A DNA stretch of 64,000 nt from Sceloporus undulatus. Taxonomy: Eukaryota; Chordata; Lepidosauria; Squamata; Phrynosomatidae. Below, piece by piece: positions 41,901 through 51,846 of this stretch (positions are counted from its first letter, which is position 1; each line of letters opens with the position of its first letter). Both the position numbers and the translations under genes were made by a program. Where the stretch lies: positions 118,838,133 to 118,902,132 of the forward strand of contig NC_056527.1 in NCBI RefSeq assembly GCF_019175285.1. The letters are read 5' to 3'. Under the pieces are notes generated by a model. That model ran no database searches and was not told where the DNA came from. It saw nothing but the letters and a program-made list of their open reading frames with translations.

Positions 41901-44254
41901 CTGAGTTTCTTACTAGAAAGCCAGAGGGATGTGGCACTTTGCGATAAATAAGTGGGGTCTGGGTTGCAGTGTGGGCACTCAGTCTGTAAAAGGTTCACCA
42001 TCACTGTTCTAAAGCTTGTGTTTCCAGCTCTGGCAGGCAGCAGCAGGACAGCCTCCAGGGCTTCCAGCAGGACCGCTCCCTAGCCCAATCCCACCATCCC
42101 TGGCCTTCCCTCTCGGTAGCTTCCCATCCAAGTCCTAACCAGGATTGTATGGAAACACAACATGAAGCTACTAAGTCTGAACCTGGGGTCTCCCTCTTGC
42201 CCAGTCTTGTCAGCTCTGGCTTGCAGCTGCTGTGGCTCTCCAGGGTTTCTTTCAGGCCAGGTTCTTTCCTAGTCAAGACCTGGAGATGCTGCTGAGACTC
42301 TGCCTGGGGCTGTCTGCTGCCCTTGTGCTGAGCCAGGCCCATCCACAGGGCCCCCATAGAGCCAACTCTGACTGGGTTTCAGGTGCAATTCATCCCTAGT
42401 CCTGCTTGACTCCTCTTGGTACAATCCCCTCCTGCTGGCCTGCCAAGGCTGAACCAGCCTTATGTGGACTGAGACCCTTGCATGGACTCCATTTAGCCCA
42501 GTATTCTCAGCCCTGACTGGCAGCACCCACAGCGGTTTTTCATGATCCTGGGGACTCAATCTGGTGCTACAGCATTAAAACTTAGGAAGTGGCTGTTATG
42601 CTGAATCAGACCCTTGGAGGCCAGTGTTGTCCTCTCTGAACAGCAGCAGTGGTTTATATTGTGTTTTCAGGCAGGATTCTTTCCTAGCCAATTCCTGGAA
42701 GACCATGGCATGTTCGCTGGTGGTGGTCTCCCATTCAAGGATTAACCAGACCCTTAGCTTCAAAAATCAGTTGAAATTCGGGTGCGTTCGGGGTAATGAG
42801 TTGTCCTAATTGCTTGGCTCTTCCTCCTGCAGACACCATGCCATCTGACCCCATCCAGGCCCACTACAACTTCTGGCTGAGCCTGGTAGACAAGCTGAAC
42901 ATCAAGGCATTTGTAGACTTGACCCTGTCCCCCTCGGTCCGGCAAGGGACGCAGCACCTCCTGCGGATCACCGGCTTAGGTGAGGATGAGGGACGGAGGG
43001 GCGACCGCAGGGGGGAACACAGGCATGGCGGGACAACTCTTCTACACATGGTGTTAGAAACAAACCAGCAAGTGAGGAAGGGGCCTAATCCACACCTGCC
43101 CATTTATCTGGCATTGGTAGTCCAAAAAAGGACCTTAAGCTCTGTTCACTTCACTTCCTGTCTCTACCAGCCTCAATTCCCCACTCAGGACAGGCAGCAT
43201 ATATCTTGGGAGGAGGAGCACCCCAAACTGAAGCAACCTGGCAGACCTTGCAAGAATGTTGTTCTATCCTAATCTTTCCAAATGGCCTCAGCCCCTGGTG
43301 TGGTTCTTTGGTTCCTTACATGGCCTAGGCATGCGGTTGACCTCTTTCCTTCCCTGCTCAGGTGGGATGAAGCCAAACACGCTGGTCCTCGGCTTCTATG
43401 ACGACTGCGTCCCGGAAGACTACTTCCTCCAAGACCCGGCCTTCAGCCAGGCGCGGGAGAATGACGAGTTCGGGGTAGACCTGGCAGCTCTGCAGGCCCA
43501 CTTCCCACCTGTGAGGCCGGCTGAGAGCCCCAGGGCCCTGAGTCCAGCCGAATACGTGGCCATCATCTCAGATGCGGTGAAGATGCACAAGAACGTGTGC
43601 CTGGCTCGCTACTTCCACCTCCTGGAGAAGGACCAGCCTTCCTCCTCTTCCTCCTCCTCTTCCTCCTCCAAGCGGCGTTTTGAAGGCCGCTACATTGACG
43701 TCTGGCCCCTCAACCTCCTGCGGCCACACACCCCGACCTACGTGGACATCTGCAGCCTCTTCCTCCTCCAGATGGCCTGCATCCTCACCATGGTCACTTC
43801 CTGGAAATCCGCCCGGCTTCGCATCTTCCTCTGCGTCGAGTCCGGAGACCTGGGCTGGGTCAGCAAGGAAGAGAAGCTGCGGGAGCTCCTGACCAAGCTG
43901 CGGATCAAGGCCACCATCAAGATCGTCACCTGGGACCAAGTGGTGGCCCTCAACGGACTCCAGCACCCCGAGGCGGAAACGCCGTCCCCCCCGGGACGCC
44001 CAGCGCCACGTGACGGGGAAACGTTTCTCAACGCCGCCACCTTCCGGGTGACAGATGAGTACCTGGCCTCCGTCAACAGCCTGCTGCGGAAACAGGGGGG
44101 CCAGACAGCCGTGCGCTTCCTCTACCTCCCCCGGCCGCCCGCCGACACCTCGCAATATGAGCGCTACCTGGAGCAGCTAGGGGTCCTCACCACCGACCTG
44201 GGCCCCACCTTGCTCATCCACGGACTGACCCCCGTCACCTGCACAGAGCTCTGA
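31916..44254 (+). CDS. SLC12A9: Solute carrier family 12 member 9 (cation-chloride cotransporter interacting protein)
   Basis: Thirteen coding exons give 923 residues (human 914): 31916-32135, 33230-33364, 34031-34162, 35438-35728, 35892-35999, 36503-36614, 37633-37790, 37897-37979, 38742-38866, 40175-40367, 41374-41548, 42833-42979, 43362-44254. Phases agree throughout. The N-terminus [13 protein letters not shown] and blocks such as [50 protein letters not shown] and the end [10 protein letters not shown] closely match human SLC12A9. About twelve membrane helices lie in exons 1-10, with a long cytoplasmic C-terminal domain in exons 11-13. An extracellular loop (exon 4) has N-glycosylation sequons NQS, NAS and NIS. 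The human protein is reported to bind and inhibit NKCC1; a transport substrate is not firmly established. The last exon carries a ten-serine run (43640-43669) absent from the human protein as I recall it. Confidence 0.95.
32880..32972 (+). repeat. LINE-type tail and (AAT)n microsatellite
   Basis: GTAAAGCACCAAGTACATGG then a long ATA run, in SLC12A9 intron 1. Confidence 0.55.
33365..34030 (+). other. SLC12A9: U12-type (minor spliceosome) intron 2 of SLC12A9
   Basis: The donor is GTATCCTTT (33365-33373), an exact match to the U12-type 5' splice site. A CCTTAAC branch-point match lies at 34001-34007, about 24 bases before the CAG acceptor at 34028-34030. The other SLC12A9 introns have ordinary U2-type donors. 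The intron splits the phenylalanine codon of [14 protein letters not shown]. It also contains a Tigger-like element interrupted by a SINE. Confidence 0.75.
33417..33950 (+). mobile_element. Tigger/MER2-like element interrupted by a reverse SINE
   Basis: Starts TACAGGTTGAATTGCCC; blocks AATGCTTGTGACCAGAAG, CACATAGCCAGAAGG and ATGAAACAAAGTGT match the copy at 3975-4255. The SINE occupies about 33590-33805. It lies inside the U12-type intron. Confidence 0.6.
34600..34780 (+). mobile_element. LINE 3' tail and (AAT)n
   Basis: TTTGTACAGCGCTGTGTATAA, ACAGCGCTATAGAAATAATG, then AATAAT repeats. Confidence 0.55.
36146..36362 (-). mobile_element. Possible LTR fragment
   Basis: The minus strand carries a TATA-like stretch and an AATAAA (36298-36303) in an arrangement that recalls an LTR R-U5 region. 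No termini or target duplication found. Confidence 0.2.
36365..36790 (-). mobile_element. CR1-like LINE 3' pieces flanking SLC12A9 exon 6
   Basis: 36370-36425 and 36690-36790 are reverse CR1 sequence (CCAGCCTCTGTTTAAA in both). The exon at 36503-36614 lies between them. Confidence 0.5.
38115..38560 (-). mobile_element. CR1-like LINE 3' end with nested reverse SINE
   Basis: The SINE (38205-38383) is flanked by TCCAACTTCTGCTT (38191-38204) and TCCAACCTCTGCTT (38384-38397), a 14-base target duplication with one difference, within CR1 sequence. Confidence 0.75.
39100..39300 (-). mobile_element. tRNA-derived SINE
   Basis: GTTGTGTGCCTTCAGTTTGTT tail to CCAGAGTCCTAGACT head, in SLC12A9 intron 9. 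Confidence 0.65.
41809..42006. mobile_element. hAT MITE with perfect 8-bp target duplication
   Basis: Starts CAGTGATGG and ends CCATCACTG. Flanked by TTCTAAAG at 41801-41808 and 42007-42014. Length 198 bases, in SLC12A9 intron 11. Confidence 0.9.
42015..42780 (+). mobile_element. Degenerate interspersed repeat, two copies
   Basis: Two related segments (about 42015-42310 and 42440-42770) share GGCAGC, CTCTCCAGGGTTTC and TTCTTTCCTAG blocks. The hAT element above is inserted in the first. Confidence 0.4.
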
Positions 44255-44940
44255 GGGGGGAGAGAACGCCTGGGACCCCAACGCCCAGGGTTCCCTCGGG
44301 ACAGCGTGGCTGGGGGATTCTGGGAGTCGGACTCCGTAAAAGGGGAGCGCCGCATCCTTGGGGATTCTCGCAGGGAGAGATTTCCTGTCTGCGGTGGACC
44401 TTTTTGCGATAGAAACAAAAGCTCTGCCACATTTGAGGAAGGAGTTGAAAGAAAGAAAGGGTGCCTTGTCTTTTGAACAAATGTCGCGGACTTCTTAACT
44501 CAAAAGAACTCAGTTTTGGGGTCTTTTGCATCAGTGACTTTGGGAAAGTGGGGCTTTTGTCGGTTGCCAAGCACTTCGCAAATCTCAACGAGGTTTAGAA
44601 AATTCCAATCGGACGGAAGAAGAGGGAGATGGAGTCTTTTAGGATGGGTCTCTTTTGTCCCTACAGTTTGGGACACATGCCTTCCATGCCCTCGCGTTGC
44701 ACTCTCCCCATCTAGCACTTGAACGGCCTCTTTTCCTGAGGAATTTGCCTGTTTCTGGAGGCGTTTTTTGGCTTAAAATGGGGCAATTCTCACACCTTTC
44801 TACTTTTAAGGGGAAGAAAAGGAAATAACTAACTGCTAACTAACTCATGCTGCCTTGGTTCAAAGGCCCCTTTCCTTGAACCTTCTCAGCTGTCTTCAAA
44901 GGCTGGAAGTTTGAAAAAGTTCCTTTTGGAGTGTGTGAAA

Positions 44941-45043
44941 AGCTTGAGGAAGTTCCTTTTTGGGGGGCCTACAATGGCCAGATCTGCTGGCTCTGGGGTA
45001 TTCAGGCCATTGTAGGTCCCCCAAAAAGGAACTTCCTCAAGCT
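44941..45043 (+). repeat. 39-bp near-perfect inverted repeat (hairpin) in the SLC12A9 3' UTR
   Basis: Arm 1 is 44941-44979 and arm 2 is 45005-45043, with a 25-base loop (44980-45004). Arm ends are AGCTTGAGGAAG... and ...CTTCCTCAAGCT. The only mismatch is a G opposite T, which is a G-U wobble in RNA, so a transcript would fold into an unbroken 39-bp duplex. Diverged echoes of the arm sequence flank it on both sides. Confidence 0.85.
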
Positions 45044-45701
45044 CTGAAAATGTGTGAACAACTCCCAGATTTCCCCCAATGGCAAAGCATAACCACTGCT
45101 CAGGCCGGGTAGTGGATTCTGGGTGCTGCAGTCCATAGTTTCCTAACCTTGGGGACTCTCCCAAGGATGAATTTCCTATCTGTGGCACACCTTTTCTGAC
45201 CAAAAGATGTGGAATTTCCCCACGGATGAATGGACTTTGGGAAATCCTGTTTCCTTGCCTGTTTTTGGCATCGTTCCTGTGGATCATGAGTGTGTCAGGA
45301 GGGGGGAGAGAGGCCTCCGTTTAGATTTCCCCCTGGCTGCGAAATTATATCCATCGTCTTCCCTTTTAACCCAGCTAACTGTAGACAGCGAGCCATTATG
45401 GAAAGGGCTGTGTGTCCCTAAAAGGGGTACAGCGTCATGCCCCCAAATAACTTCACAGGTGCTTTGTACTAATCATTAACACGCCGGTTTAACTATTTTG
45501 TTTATTTTTGGTGGGCGGTGATGGTGTTCTGATGCCTCCAATGATGGATAACCATAGAGAGGAAGAGCGCTTGCTGGAGCGGATGGGTTGTGTGTATGCG
45601 AGCGCGTGTGTGTCACTGCGGTGGAGTGAATGGCGTGATTTAGGCATTAACACTCAACTTGCGGGGAGGAGGATAGTTTCTACTTTTCAATGGAAGTGGG
45701 C

Positions 45702-45707
45702 AATAAA
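45702..45707 (+). terminator. SLC12A9: Poly(A) signal AATAAA, SLC12A9
   Basis: AATAAA about 1,450 bases after the stop, followed by a G/T-rich stretch (GTGTTGTGCGTGCGGTTG). Confidence 0.55.
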
Positions 45708-45824
45708 AGCGAAACTTAACAAGGACAGGGAAGTGTTGTGCGTGCGGTTGTTTTCATGCAAGGGCTTTGGAAGAGCCACGGAACTGGAGGTTCGTGCTTC
45801 TTGCTCCGCCGCCAGACAGAGAAT

Positions 45825-46260
45825 GGAAACGAGAGAGGCTGAGAGAGTGTGACTTGCCTAAAGGCGCCCAGTGGGTTTCTATGGTCGAGCTGGGATTCGA
45901 ACCCTGGCCTCCAAGGTTGTCATCCAACACCCAAAGCACTAAATCGCCCTGGCTCTCCTATCATCATCATCATCATCATCATTATCATCATCGCTTTATT
46001 TTAATGTAGAGAAATCTTGTAGCACCTTTGAAACTCCTTGAAAGAAAGATGTTGGCAGCATGAGCTTCCTAGACTTCAGTCTGCTTCCTCAAATGTAGGT
46101 TTAGTTACTCCACCAAAAGCACCTGAGGAAGTAGACTGAAGTCTAGGAAAGCTGCTGCTGCTGCTGCTGCTGCTGCCAGTTTCTTTCAGTGAGTCTCAAA
46201 GGTGCCACAAGATCTCTCTACGTACTGATTCTACAGAGGAACATAGCTATATCTTTGAGT
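45825..46260. mobile_element. Reverse SINE, (CAT)n and head-to-head CACCTTTGAG repeats
   Basis: 45825-45955 reverse SINE; 45960-45990 CAT run; 46005-46250 two inverted copies of the CACCTTTGAG repeat around a (CTG)n run at 46145-46175. Confidence 0.55.
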
Positions 46261-46979
46261 TCTACTTTAATATTTGGGAGCTTTTCCCAACTCGGATGGG
46301 AGTTGTAGTCCCCCAACAAAGCTGAGGGTCTCGGAGCCATAGTCCTGGCAGGGGCCGCTCTCTGTCACTTGGTGCCAGAAAGGCAAGGCTATCTTGCAAT
46401 GGTCCCCAAACTGCCCTTTAGGAGATTTCGGACTTCAGCTCCCAGAAGCCTCAGCCATGTTGGCCAATAGCCTGGGATTCTGGGAGCTGAAGTCCACTAT
46501 CCCTTAAAGAGCCCCGTTTGGGCCCCCTGCTCTAGGCAGTGCCAAGGGCAAAGGAAGTCTGAGGGACACCTGGAGGAAGAAGAGATCTCCCTCCTTATAG
46601 GTGGCCTCAATCGCATCATTTGGCGCCTGAATACCCTGAAGGCCAGATCCTGCCTGATCCTGGAAGCTAAGCAGGCTCAGCCCTGGTTAGTCCTTGGATG
46701 GGAGGCCGCCAAGGAATCTCAGGTGCTGTTGAGGCTCTGTTTCAGAGGAAGGGACTGCCAAAGCCCTCTCAGGATCCCTTGCCTAAGAAACTCAGGCTAA
46801 TGCAAACATACAGACGGCAACATCCAAAACCCACAAAACACGGGTCCCTTTTTGTTGGCCAAGAAAGGTCTGGCTGTTTTGCGGGTTCTGGATGTTATTG
46901 GACACAGTTGGGGAAGCTATAGGGAAGGTTTAAAGGGAACCCAGAAGTCCTCGTTGGATTGTCACTCTACCCTTTCTTA
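46261..46979 (+). mobile_element. hAT-like fragments and 5S-rRNA-derived SINE
   Basis: 46400-46505 is a palindromic hAT-like fragment. 46618-46820 is a 5S SINE (CAGATCCTGCCTGATCCTGG, TCCTTGGATGGGAGGCC). Confidence 0.65.
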
Positions 46980-47480
46980 TATCTGTGGGTGCATGGACGC
47001 TTTTTGCCATAGAGATGGCGAGAGGCGCGAGGACTTCCGTTTCTGTTCTCTACGCGGCCAATTACGTCTTCGACTGAAACTTATTATTCTTACAGAATAT
47101 AAACGATCCTCCTCGATGTACTTCCGCTTGTGGAGGCAAAAACACCCTTCAAAAGGTGATGCGCGCGTCACTTCCGGTCAGGAGTCGAGGGAAGGGAAGG
47201 GTTGCGACATGCCCACACTAAACATGGCTGCCACGTTCGTGGGGGCGTGTCCCTGCAAACGCTTCCTTCGAAACCCGGAAAAAGATGGCAGTGCGTCACA
47301 CTCAATGGCTTCCCCCTCGTCTCTATGGGTCTGGGTAGGGCGCTCTAGGAACGAGGCGAGCCGTTTGCTGCCGGAGAAAGGAGCCCCCCTCTCTATGGTC
47401 CTGTGCTTCTCCTCCAGGGAAAGGTGGAGGCGAGTCTGGAGTGGGATGGCGCCGGAAAGTCTTCCCTGGAGACCCCTCCC
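46980..47480 (+). promoter_or_regulatory. UFSP1: CpG-rich promoter region, probably UFSP1
   Basis: CpG-rich block with several ETS-type cores (GGACTTCCGTTT, GTACTTCCGCTT, TCACTTCCGGTC, ACCCGGAAAAAGATGG), YY1-like ATGGC sites and CRE-like GCGTCAC elements. It lies 0.8-1.3 kb upstream of the UFSP1 coding exon, which opens with a good acceptor at 48310-48311, so a non-coding first exon here is likely. The exact first exon and donor are not clear. Confidence 0.5.
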
Positions 47481-47519
47481 TGACTGGGCCTTAGGAAAAG
47501 GCCCCTCTTAGGAAAAGCT

Positions 47520-48040
47520 TAGGGAAAGGTCCCCTCTTTCTTGGACTACGATTCCCAGAAGGCCCCAGACAACTGTGGCTGGCTGAGGCATTAGGGGAAT
47601 TGTAGTCCCCCCCCAAAAAAAGGGAGCTGGCTTTCAAGGTATAGTCTGTTGTGGGAAGAGAGTCTATGGTTTTGGACAGTGGTTGCCAGACTGCTTGATG
47701 CTCCCAGAAGCCTTTGCCAGTTTGGCCCACAGTGAGGCATTCTGGGAGCACCAAACAGTCCCATACATTTGGAGGACCAGAGTTAGGAAACCACTGGTTT
47801 GGGAGAAAAACGAGTCAGCAGACTCTGCATTAATAGGACATTGATAACAAGGGAATGCCTTTAATGCCGCATAAAATAGTCTTTGCTTCCTCAGGAATGA
47901 AACTACCAACTTAGTTGGCCTCAAAGGATTCAGGGTGACCAATGTCCTCCTTTCCTGGGACATGTCCTACTTTCACCTTCTGTCCAGGAGGAATGCCAAA
48001 ATGCCCTCCGTTTTGAGCAGGACTAAGAAGCATGGGTTTA
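47520..48040. other. Sequence between UFSP1 promoter and coding exon
   Basis: Contains an inverted pair with ACTACGATTCCCAGAAGGCC (47545) and GGGAATTGTAGTCCCCC (47596), probably a hAT-like MITE carrying ZNF143-like motifs. No exon recognised. Confidence 0.4.
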
Positions 48041-48331
48041 TATTTCTATGCTTATGAGGACATCTGGCCACCTGGAATGGGTTCCTGGAGGCCATGTTCT
48101 GCTAGGAAGCGATGCCAGTTGTGGGATCCTGGCTCATTCTGAATGGAGCAGGAGGACCTGGGCGAGGAACGTATGGGTCAAAGTGCCCAAATTGGACAGA
48201 AGAGATGGAGGCAGGATAGCTGAGAATCTGAGTGTGGAGATGGGGACAGTCCTCCCCTCCTGCTCTCCTTCATGCCCTTTTCTCACCCTCTCTTTCCACT
48301 TCCCTCCACAGCCTTGACTGTCCTCCGGAGG

Positions 48332-48997
48332 ATGTCCTTGCTCTCCGATGTCCACTTGGGCCTCCCCTTCCCAGCCTCTCCTCGGCGCATGGCACTTGTC
48401 TCTGGCTCCTACTGCTATTACCACTATGGCTGTGACGGTGTGGACGACCGCGGTTGGGGATGTGGCTACCGGACACTCCAGACAGTATGTTCCTGGCTGG
48501 CGGCATCGGCTCACCCAAGAGAGACCGATGACCATCCGGTCCCTTCCTTGAAGGAGATCCAGGACTCCCTGGTGGAGATGGGGGACAAACCCCCTTCGTT
48601 TGCTGGCTCTCGGGACTGGATTGGCACAGTAGAAGCAGCGTTGTGCATGGACCACTTTTGCGCCGTGCCGGGCAAGCTGATCCACCTTCCCCGTGGCCAG
48701 GACCTGGGAAAGGAGCTGGAGACCTTGTATGCCCATTTCCAAGGTGGCGGGGGTCCCGTCATGATGGGAGGAGACCGAGACAACTCCTCCAAAGGGCTGT
48801 TGGGGGTCTGCTCTGGTCCCAAAGGCCACCACCTTTTGGTACTTGACCCACACTATTATGGCAGAGCCGGATCCCTCGCAAAGGCAGGACTGCAAGCAAA
48901 AGGGTGGGTTTGTTGGAGGGAACTTGGCTCCTTCGAAGAGGGCTCCTTCTACAATCTCTGCTTGCCCCAGTTCTGGACTAAAGGGTCCTCCTTGTGA
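48332..48997 (+). CDS. UFSP1: UFM1-specific protease 1
   Basis: The product is a C78-family cysteine protease that matures the ubiquitin-like modifier UFM1 and removes it from targets. The single coding exon gives 221 residues from the ATG at 48332, close to mouse UFSP1 in length. The start is chosen because [14 protein letters not shown] aligns with the mouse N-terminus; the exon itself begins after an acceptor at 48311, and reading continues open upstream. The catalytic cysteine is Cys44 in [13 protein letters not shown]; the Asp172-Pro-His174 pair in LVLDPHYYG completes the active site; Tyr27-Tyr32 lie in the conserved [10 protein letters not shown] block. Human UFSP1 lacks an upstream AUG and was long annotated as truncated; this copy is complete. 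In human it sits on the opposite strand to SLC12A9, here on the same strand. Confidence 0.93.
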   Translation: MSLLSDVHLGLPFPASPRRMALVSGSYCYYHYGCDGVDDRGWGCGYRTLQTVCSWLAASAHPRETDDHPVPSLKEIQDSLVEMGDKPPSFAGSRDWIGTVEAALCMDHFCAVPGKLIHLPRGQDLGKELETLYAHFQGGGGPVMMGGDRDNSSKGLLGVCSGPKGHHLLVLDPHYYGRAGSLAKAGLQAKGWVCWRELGSFEEGSFYNLCLPQFWTKGSSL

Positions 48998-49083
48998 GAG
49001 GGGCCTTGGAGGAACCAGGGAGCAATTCTTGAATACAGTGCTAAAGCTAAAAGACAGAAGGGGCTGTAAGAGCCATTAACACA

Positions 49084-49089
49084 AATAAA
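49084..49089 (+). terminator. UFSP1: Poly(A) signal AATAAA, UFSP1
   Basis: AATAAA 87 bases after the UFSP1 stop codon, giving a short 3' UTR. Confidence 0.65.
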
Positions 49090-49104
49090 GGGAGCATGCT
49101 TTGG

Positions 49105-49700
49105 GAGGATGAGCACTGTCAAATTGCCAACTGGTGATTTTCTTAGGGGTTATTCACACTGTGAAAATAATCCAGAATGAATCTGAGTTAAATCTCTGTT
49201 GTTCACATGCATCCAGATTGCACCCAACTAAGTTGGGAGGTAGCTGTCAAAAAATCATTTGATCCAGGATAATTGATACCAGGTTTTCCCTTGAGTTTTT
49301 TAAAAAGATCCGCATCGTCTGTAGTGTGAATAACTGATGTGAAATAGACCCAAATAGACCCAGGATAAAACACTGCATTCCAAAAAGGGTTTTCTGAATG
49401 GATTTGGATCATCAACTCCATCTTTATTTGAATGCTTGCGCATGTGAACATCAATGTGGATCAATGCAGTTCCATAGTGTGAATCACAAACTTGGAATGC
49501 CTGAGATGATTCACATCATTGGGCTAAAAAAACCCCAACGTCTGGATGGCTGCACAGATAACGCAAGCGATAACTCACCCCAAAGTTTGTAGGAGGACTG
49601 CTGGAGGTCATTTTCATGCTCCACCTTCATAAATAGGACCTTGATATCCTGGCTGCATCCTAGAGAATCATGGAAATGGTGAGGCATTAGAGCTCTCTGG
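49105..49700. mobile_element. Probable MITE
   Basis: TTATTCACACTGTGAAAATAA at 49149 and CATAGTGTGAATCACAAACT at 49474 are inverted ends of a roughly 340-base segment. The rest has no gene. Confidence 0.35.
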
Positions 49701-49709
49701 CTGAGAAGT

Positions 49710-50090
49710 AGAAATGTGTGAGGGCTGGGTGCCTTCAGGTCATTTCCAGTTGAGAGCAACACTGTTTTCTTGGCAAGAACTGTTCAGGTAGAGTTTGCCT
49801 TTGCCTTGGAGCTCACTATGCCAGTGTAACATTTGATTTATGTTCTGATTTTCTGTTAATCAAAGTGGTGAAAGTAAAAAAGTTTTAAAACAAAGTAGTG
49901 TGGTGTAGTGGTTTGAGCATTGGACCAGGACTCTGGAGACCAGGATTCAAGTCCCCACTCAGCCATGGAAACCCCTGGGCTGACCTTGGGCAAGTCCCAC
50001 TCTCTCAGCCTCAGAAGCCAAAAGCCTCCTCTGAACAGATCTTGCCAAGAAAACTCCATGACAGGTTCCTTATGGTCGTCTTCAGTGAAA
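49710..50090. mobile_element. Two SINEs in opposite orientation
   Basis: 49715-49805 reverse tail part; 49893-50090 forward head and body (GTGTAGTGGTTTGAGCATTG). Confidence 0.6.
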
Positions 50091-50119
50091 ATGACAGCTA
50101 AATAAACTACTGCATTAAA

Positions 50120-50395
50120 TCACTGGCTGACAAGTGGAGCGTGTCCAAAGGAAGGTGACGGAAATGGTGAAGAAATGGGATTTTTAGCCTGGAGAAGAGA
50201 AGGTAGAGAGGTGATATGAGAGCCCTGTTTAAACATTTGAAGGGATGTCATATTGAGGAGGGAGCAAGCCTTTTTTCTGCTGCTCCAGAGAATGGGAGAC
50301 AATGGAGCAATGGATGCAAACTGCTCAACCTTAGGAGGAACTTCCTGAGAGCTGAGGTCCAAAATGCCTTCAAGGGCACAGTTTGGGGGCTACTG
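50120..50395 (+). mobile_element. CR1-like LINE 3' region
   Basis: GTGTCCAAAGGAAGGTGACG and TCTGCTGCTCCAGAGAATGG blocks; terminus missing. Confidence 0.55.
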
Positions 50396-51036
50396 GTCTA
50401 AAAGGAGATCCGTCGCCCGGTTAGACTGGCTCAATGGGCAAAGGGAGTTCATCTCAAAGGTCCTCCTCAAGATCCTTTTGCATTCCTAGCGTCATTTGGG
50501 TTTTGCAAAGTACCCTCAGACCCTTCCTCTCCACAGTTTCTCTTAACGCTTGTTTCTTTCTGGGCATTTCCCAAGCGCCATCTTCTGCCTCAACCCGACT
50601 GGCTTCTCCATCTGTGGCTTTTCACCCTACAGTTTTCCCCGGGTGTTATTTTCTTTATTAGAGTATTTATAACTTAATGCGGAGTCTATGGCCCACACTG
50701 CAGAACTGACGCAGTTTGACGCCGCTTTAACTGCCATGGCTCCGTTCTGTGGACTCCTGGGATCTGTAGTTTGTTGTGGCACCAAAGCTCCCTGGCAGAG
50801 AAGGCTAAATAGCAAACAAAACTACAAATGGGCAGGATATAGGTTAATCATCATCATCATCATCATCATAATATAATGATTATTTCTCACCCAGTTCTTC
50901 CCACTGAATAGTAAAGAGAATGATGATGGTAATAGTAATACTATCACCAATATCGTCCAGTTTATTTGTCTGTGGCACAATGTCCGTTACAAGATATTAC
51001 AAAAGCAGCACCGCAGGGAGATTATGATCGCAATAC
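50396..51036. other. Intergenic sequence with half MITE and (CAT)n
   Basis: 50690-50830 MITE half (CTGCAGAACTGACGCAG); 50850-50870 CAT run. No gene seen. Confidence 0.45.
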
Positions 51037-51245
51037 GGTCGGCCCTTTTTATACACGGATTCAAGCATCCACAGTTTGTTCAAAAAAAGTAGACATTTCA
51101 GATGTCAAACCTTGATTTTCCACATTTTATAAGGGACACCATTTTGCCATGTCATTATATTTAATGGGACTTGAGCATCCAGGGATTTTGTTATCCACGG
51201 ATGGGGAACTCGGAACCAAACCCCAGTGGATAACAAGGGTCCACC
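51037..51245 (-). mobile_element. Tigger-like DNA transposon
   Basis: TATACACGGATTCAAGCATC and CCAGTGGATAACAAGGGTCC ends with GGGACTTGAGCATCC inside. It ends 45 bases before the heat-shock element. Confidence 0.6.
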
Positions 51246-51290
51246 ATACAACATGCGCAATACAAGATCTCCAGATGCCCTGGTTTGCCA

Positions 51291-51331
51291 GGAACATTCC
51301 GGAACGTTCTCCTGCCTTCTAAGTTCTAGAA
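51291..51331 (+). promoter_or_regulatory. Perfect four-unit heat-shock element plus a two-unit element
   Basis: GAA (51292), TTC (51297), GAA (51302) and TTC (51307) alternate at exact 5-base spacing, the full nGAAnnTTCnnGAAnnTTCn HSF site. A second TTCnnGAA pair lies at 51324-51331. The cluster ends 31-52 bases before the ATG of the small gene at 51362 and about 45 bases after a Tigger-like element, so it is where a core promoter would be expected. Confidence 0.7.
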
Positions 51332-51361
51332 CCGGCCGGCGTTTGACCGTTGGGAGCCAAA

Positions 51362-51801
51362 ATGGACAGCCCCAGCGCCGCGTCGTTGCTCCCACCGATA
51401 GGCAATCCGACAATCCAGTGCGTCTTCCGCCAAGAAATGGAGGCCAATGTATCCTTCCCAACCTTGGTAGACCCTTCTTTGTATAGGAGAGTCCCTCCGA
51501 AAATGCCATGGCCAGGAAAGGGCTCTGTTCCGGAGAAAGGAGCTGCGCAAAGGAGACAACGCGGTGGCGGCGGCGGCAGGAAGATGGAGGACAAGGAGGA
51601 GGAAGGACCAAGGCGTCTGGAGGTGAGGTGGGCCCAGGGTGGCCATAAGGGACACAGTGGCCAGGAGCCCCCTTCCTCCCCATAATCGGTTAACTTTAGA
51701 CTAGCTTTAATCATCTGATCGTGTTTTTTAATTGGGGTTATGTTACTATGTTTATGATTGCTACCGCCTCGATCCTTCGGGGAGAGGCGGTCTATAAACA
51801 A

Positions 51802-51846
<45 letters not shown>

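Larger units (their letters stand above)
44255..45725 (+). other. SLC12A9: 3' UTR of SLC12A9
   Basis: Unique-looking sequence from the stop codon to an AATAAA at 45702. It contains the 39-bp hairpin at 44941-45043. No other canonical poly(A) signal is evident earlier. Confidence 0.6.

Noticed and set aside
43568-44155. 195-codon minus-strand frame
   Set aside because: Antisense shadow of the last SLC12A9 exon.
46852-47511. 219-codon open frame upstream of UFSP1
   Set aside because: Runs from a SINE edge through a CpG-rich promoter; no domain and no codon signature. Long only because of GC content.
48134-48895. 253-codon minus-strand frame
   Set aside because: Antisense shadow of the UFSP1 coding exon.
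51319-51801. 160-codon minus-strand frame over the small gene
   Set aside because: The plus strand has the matching Kozak, splice and poly(A) signals; the minus frame has none.
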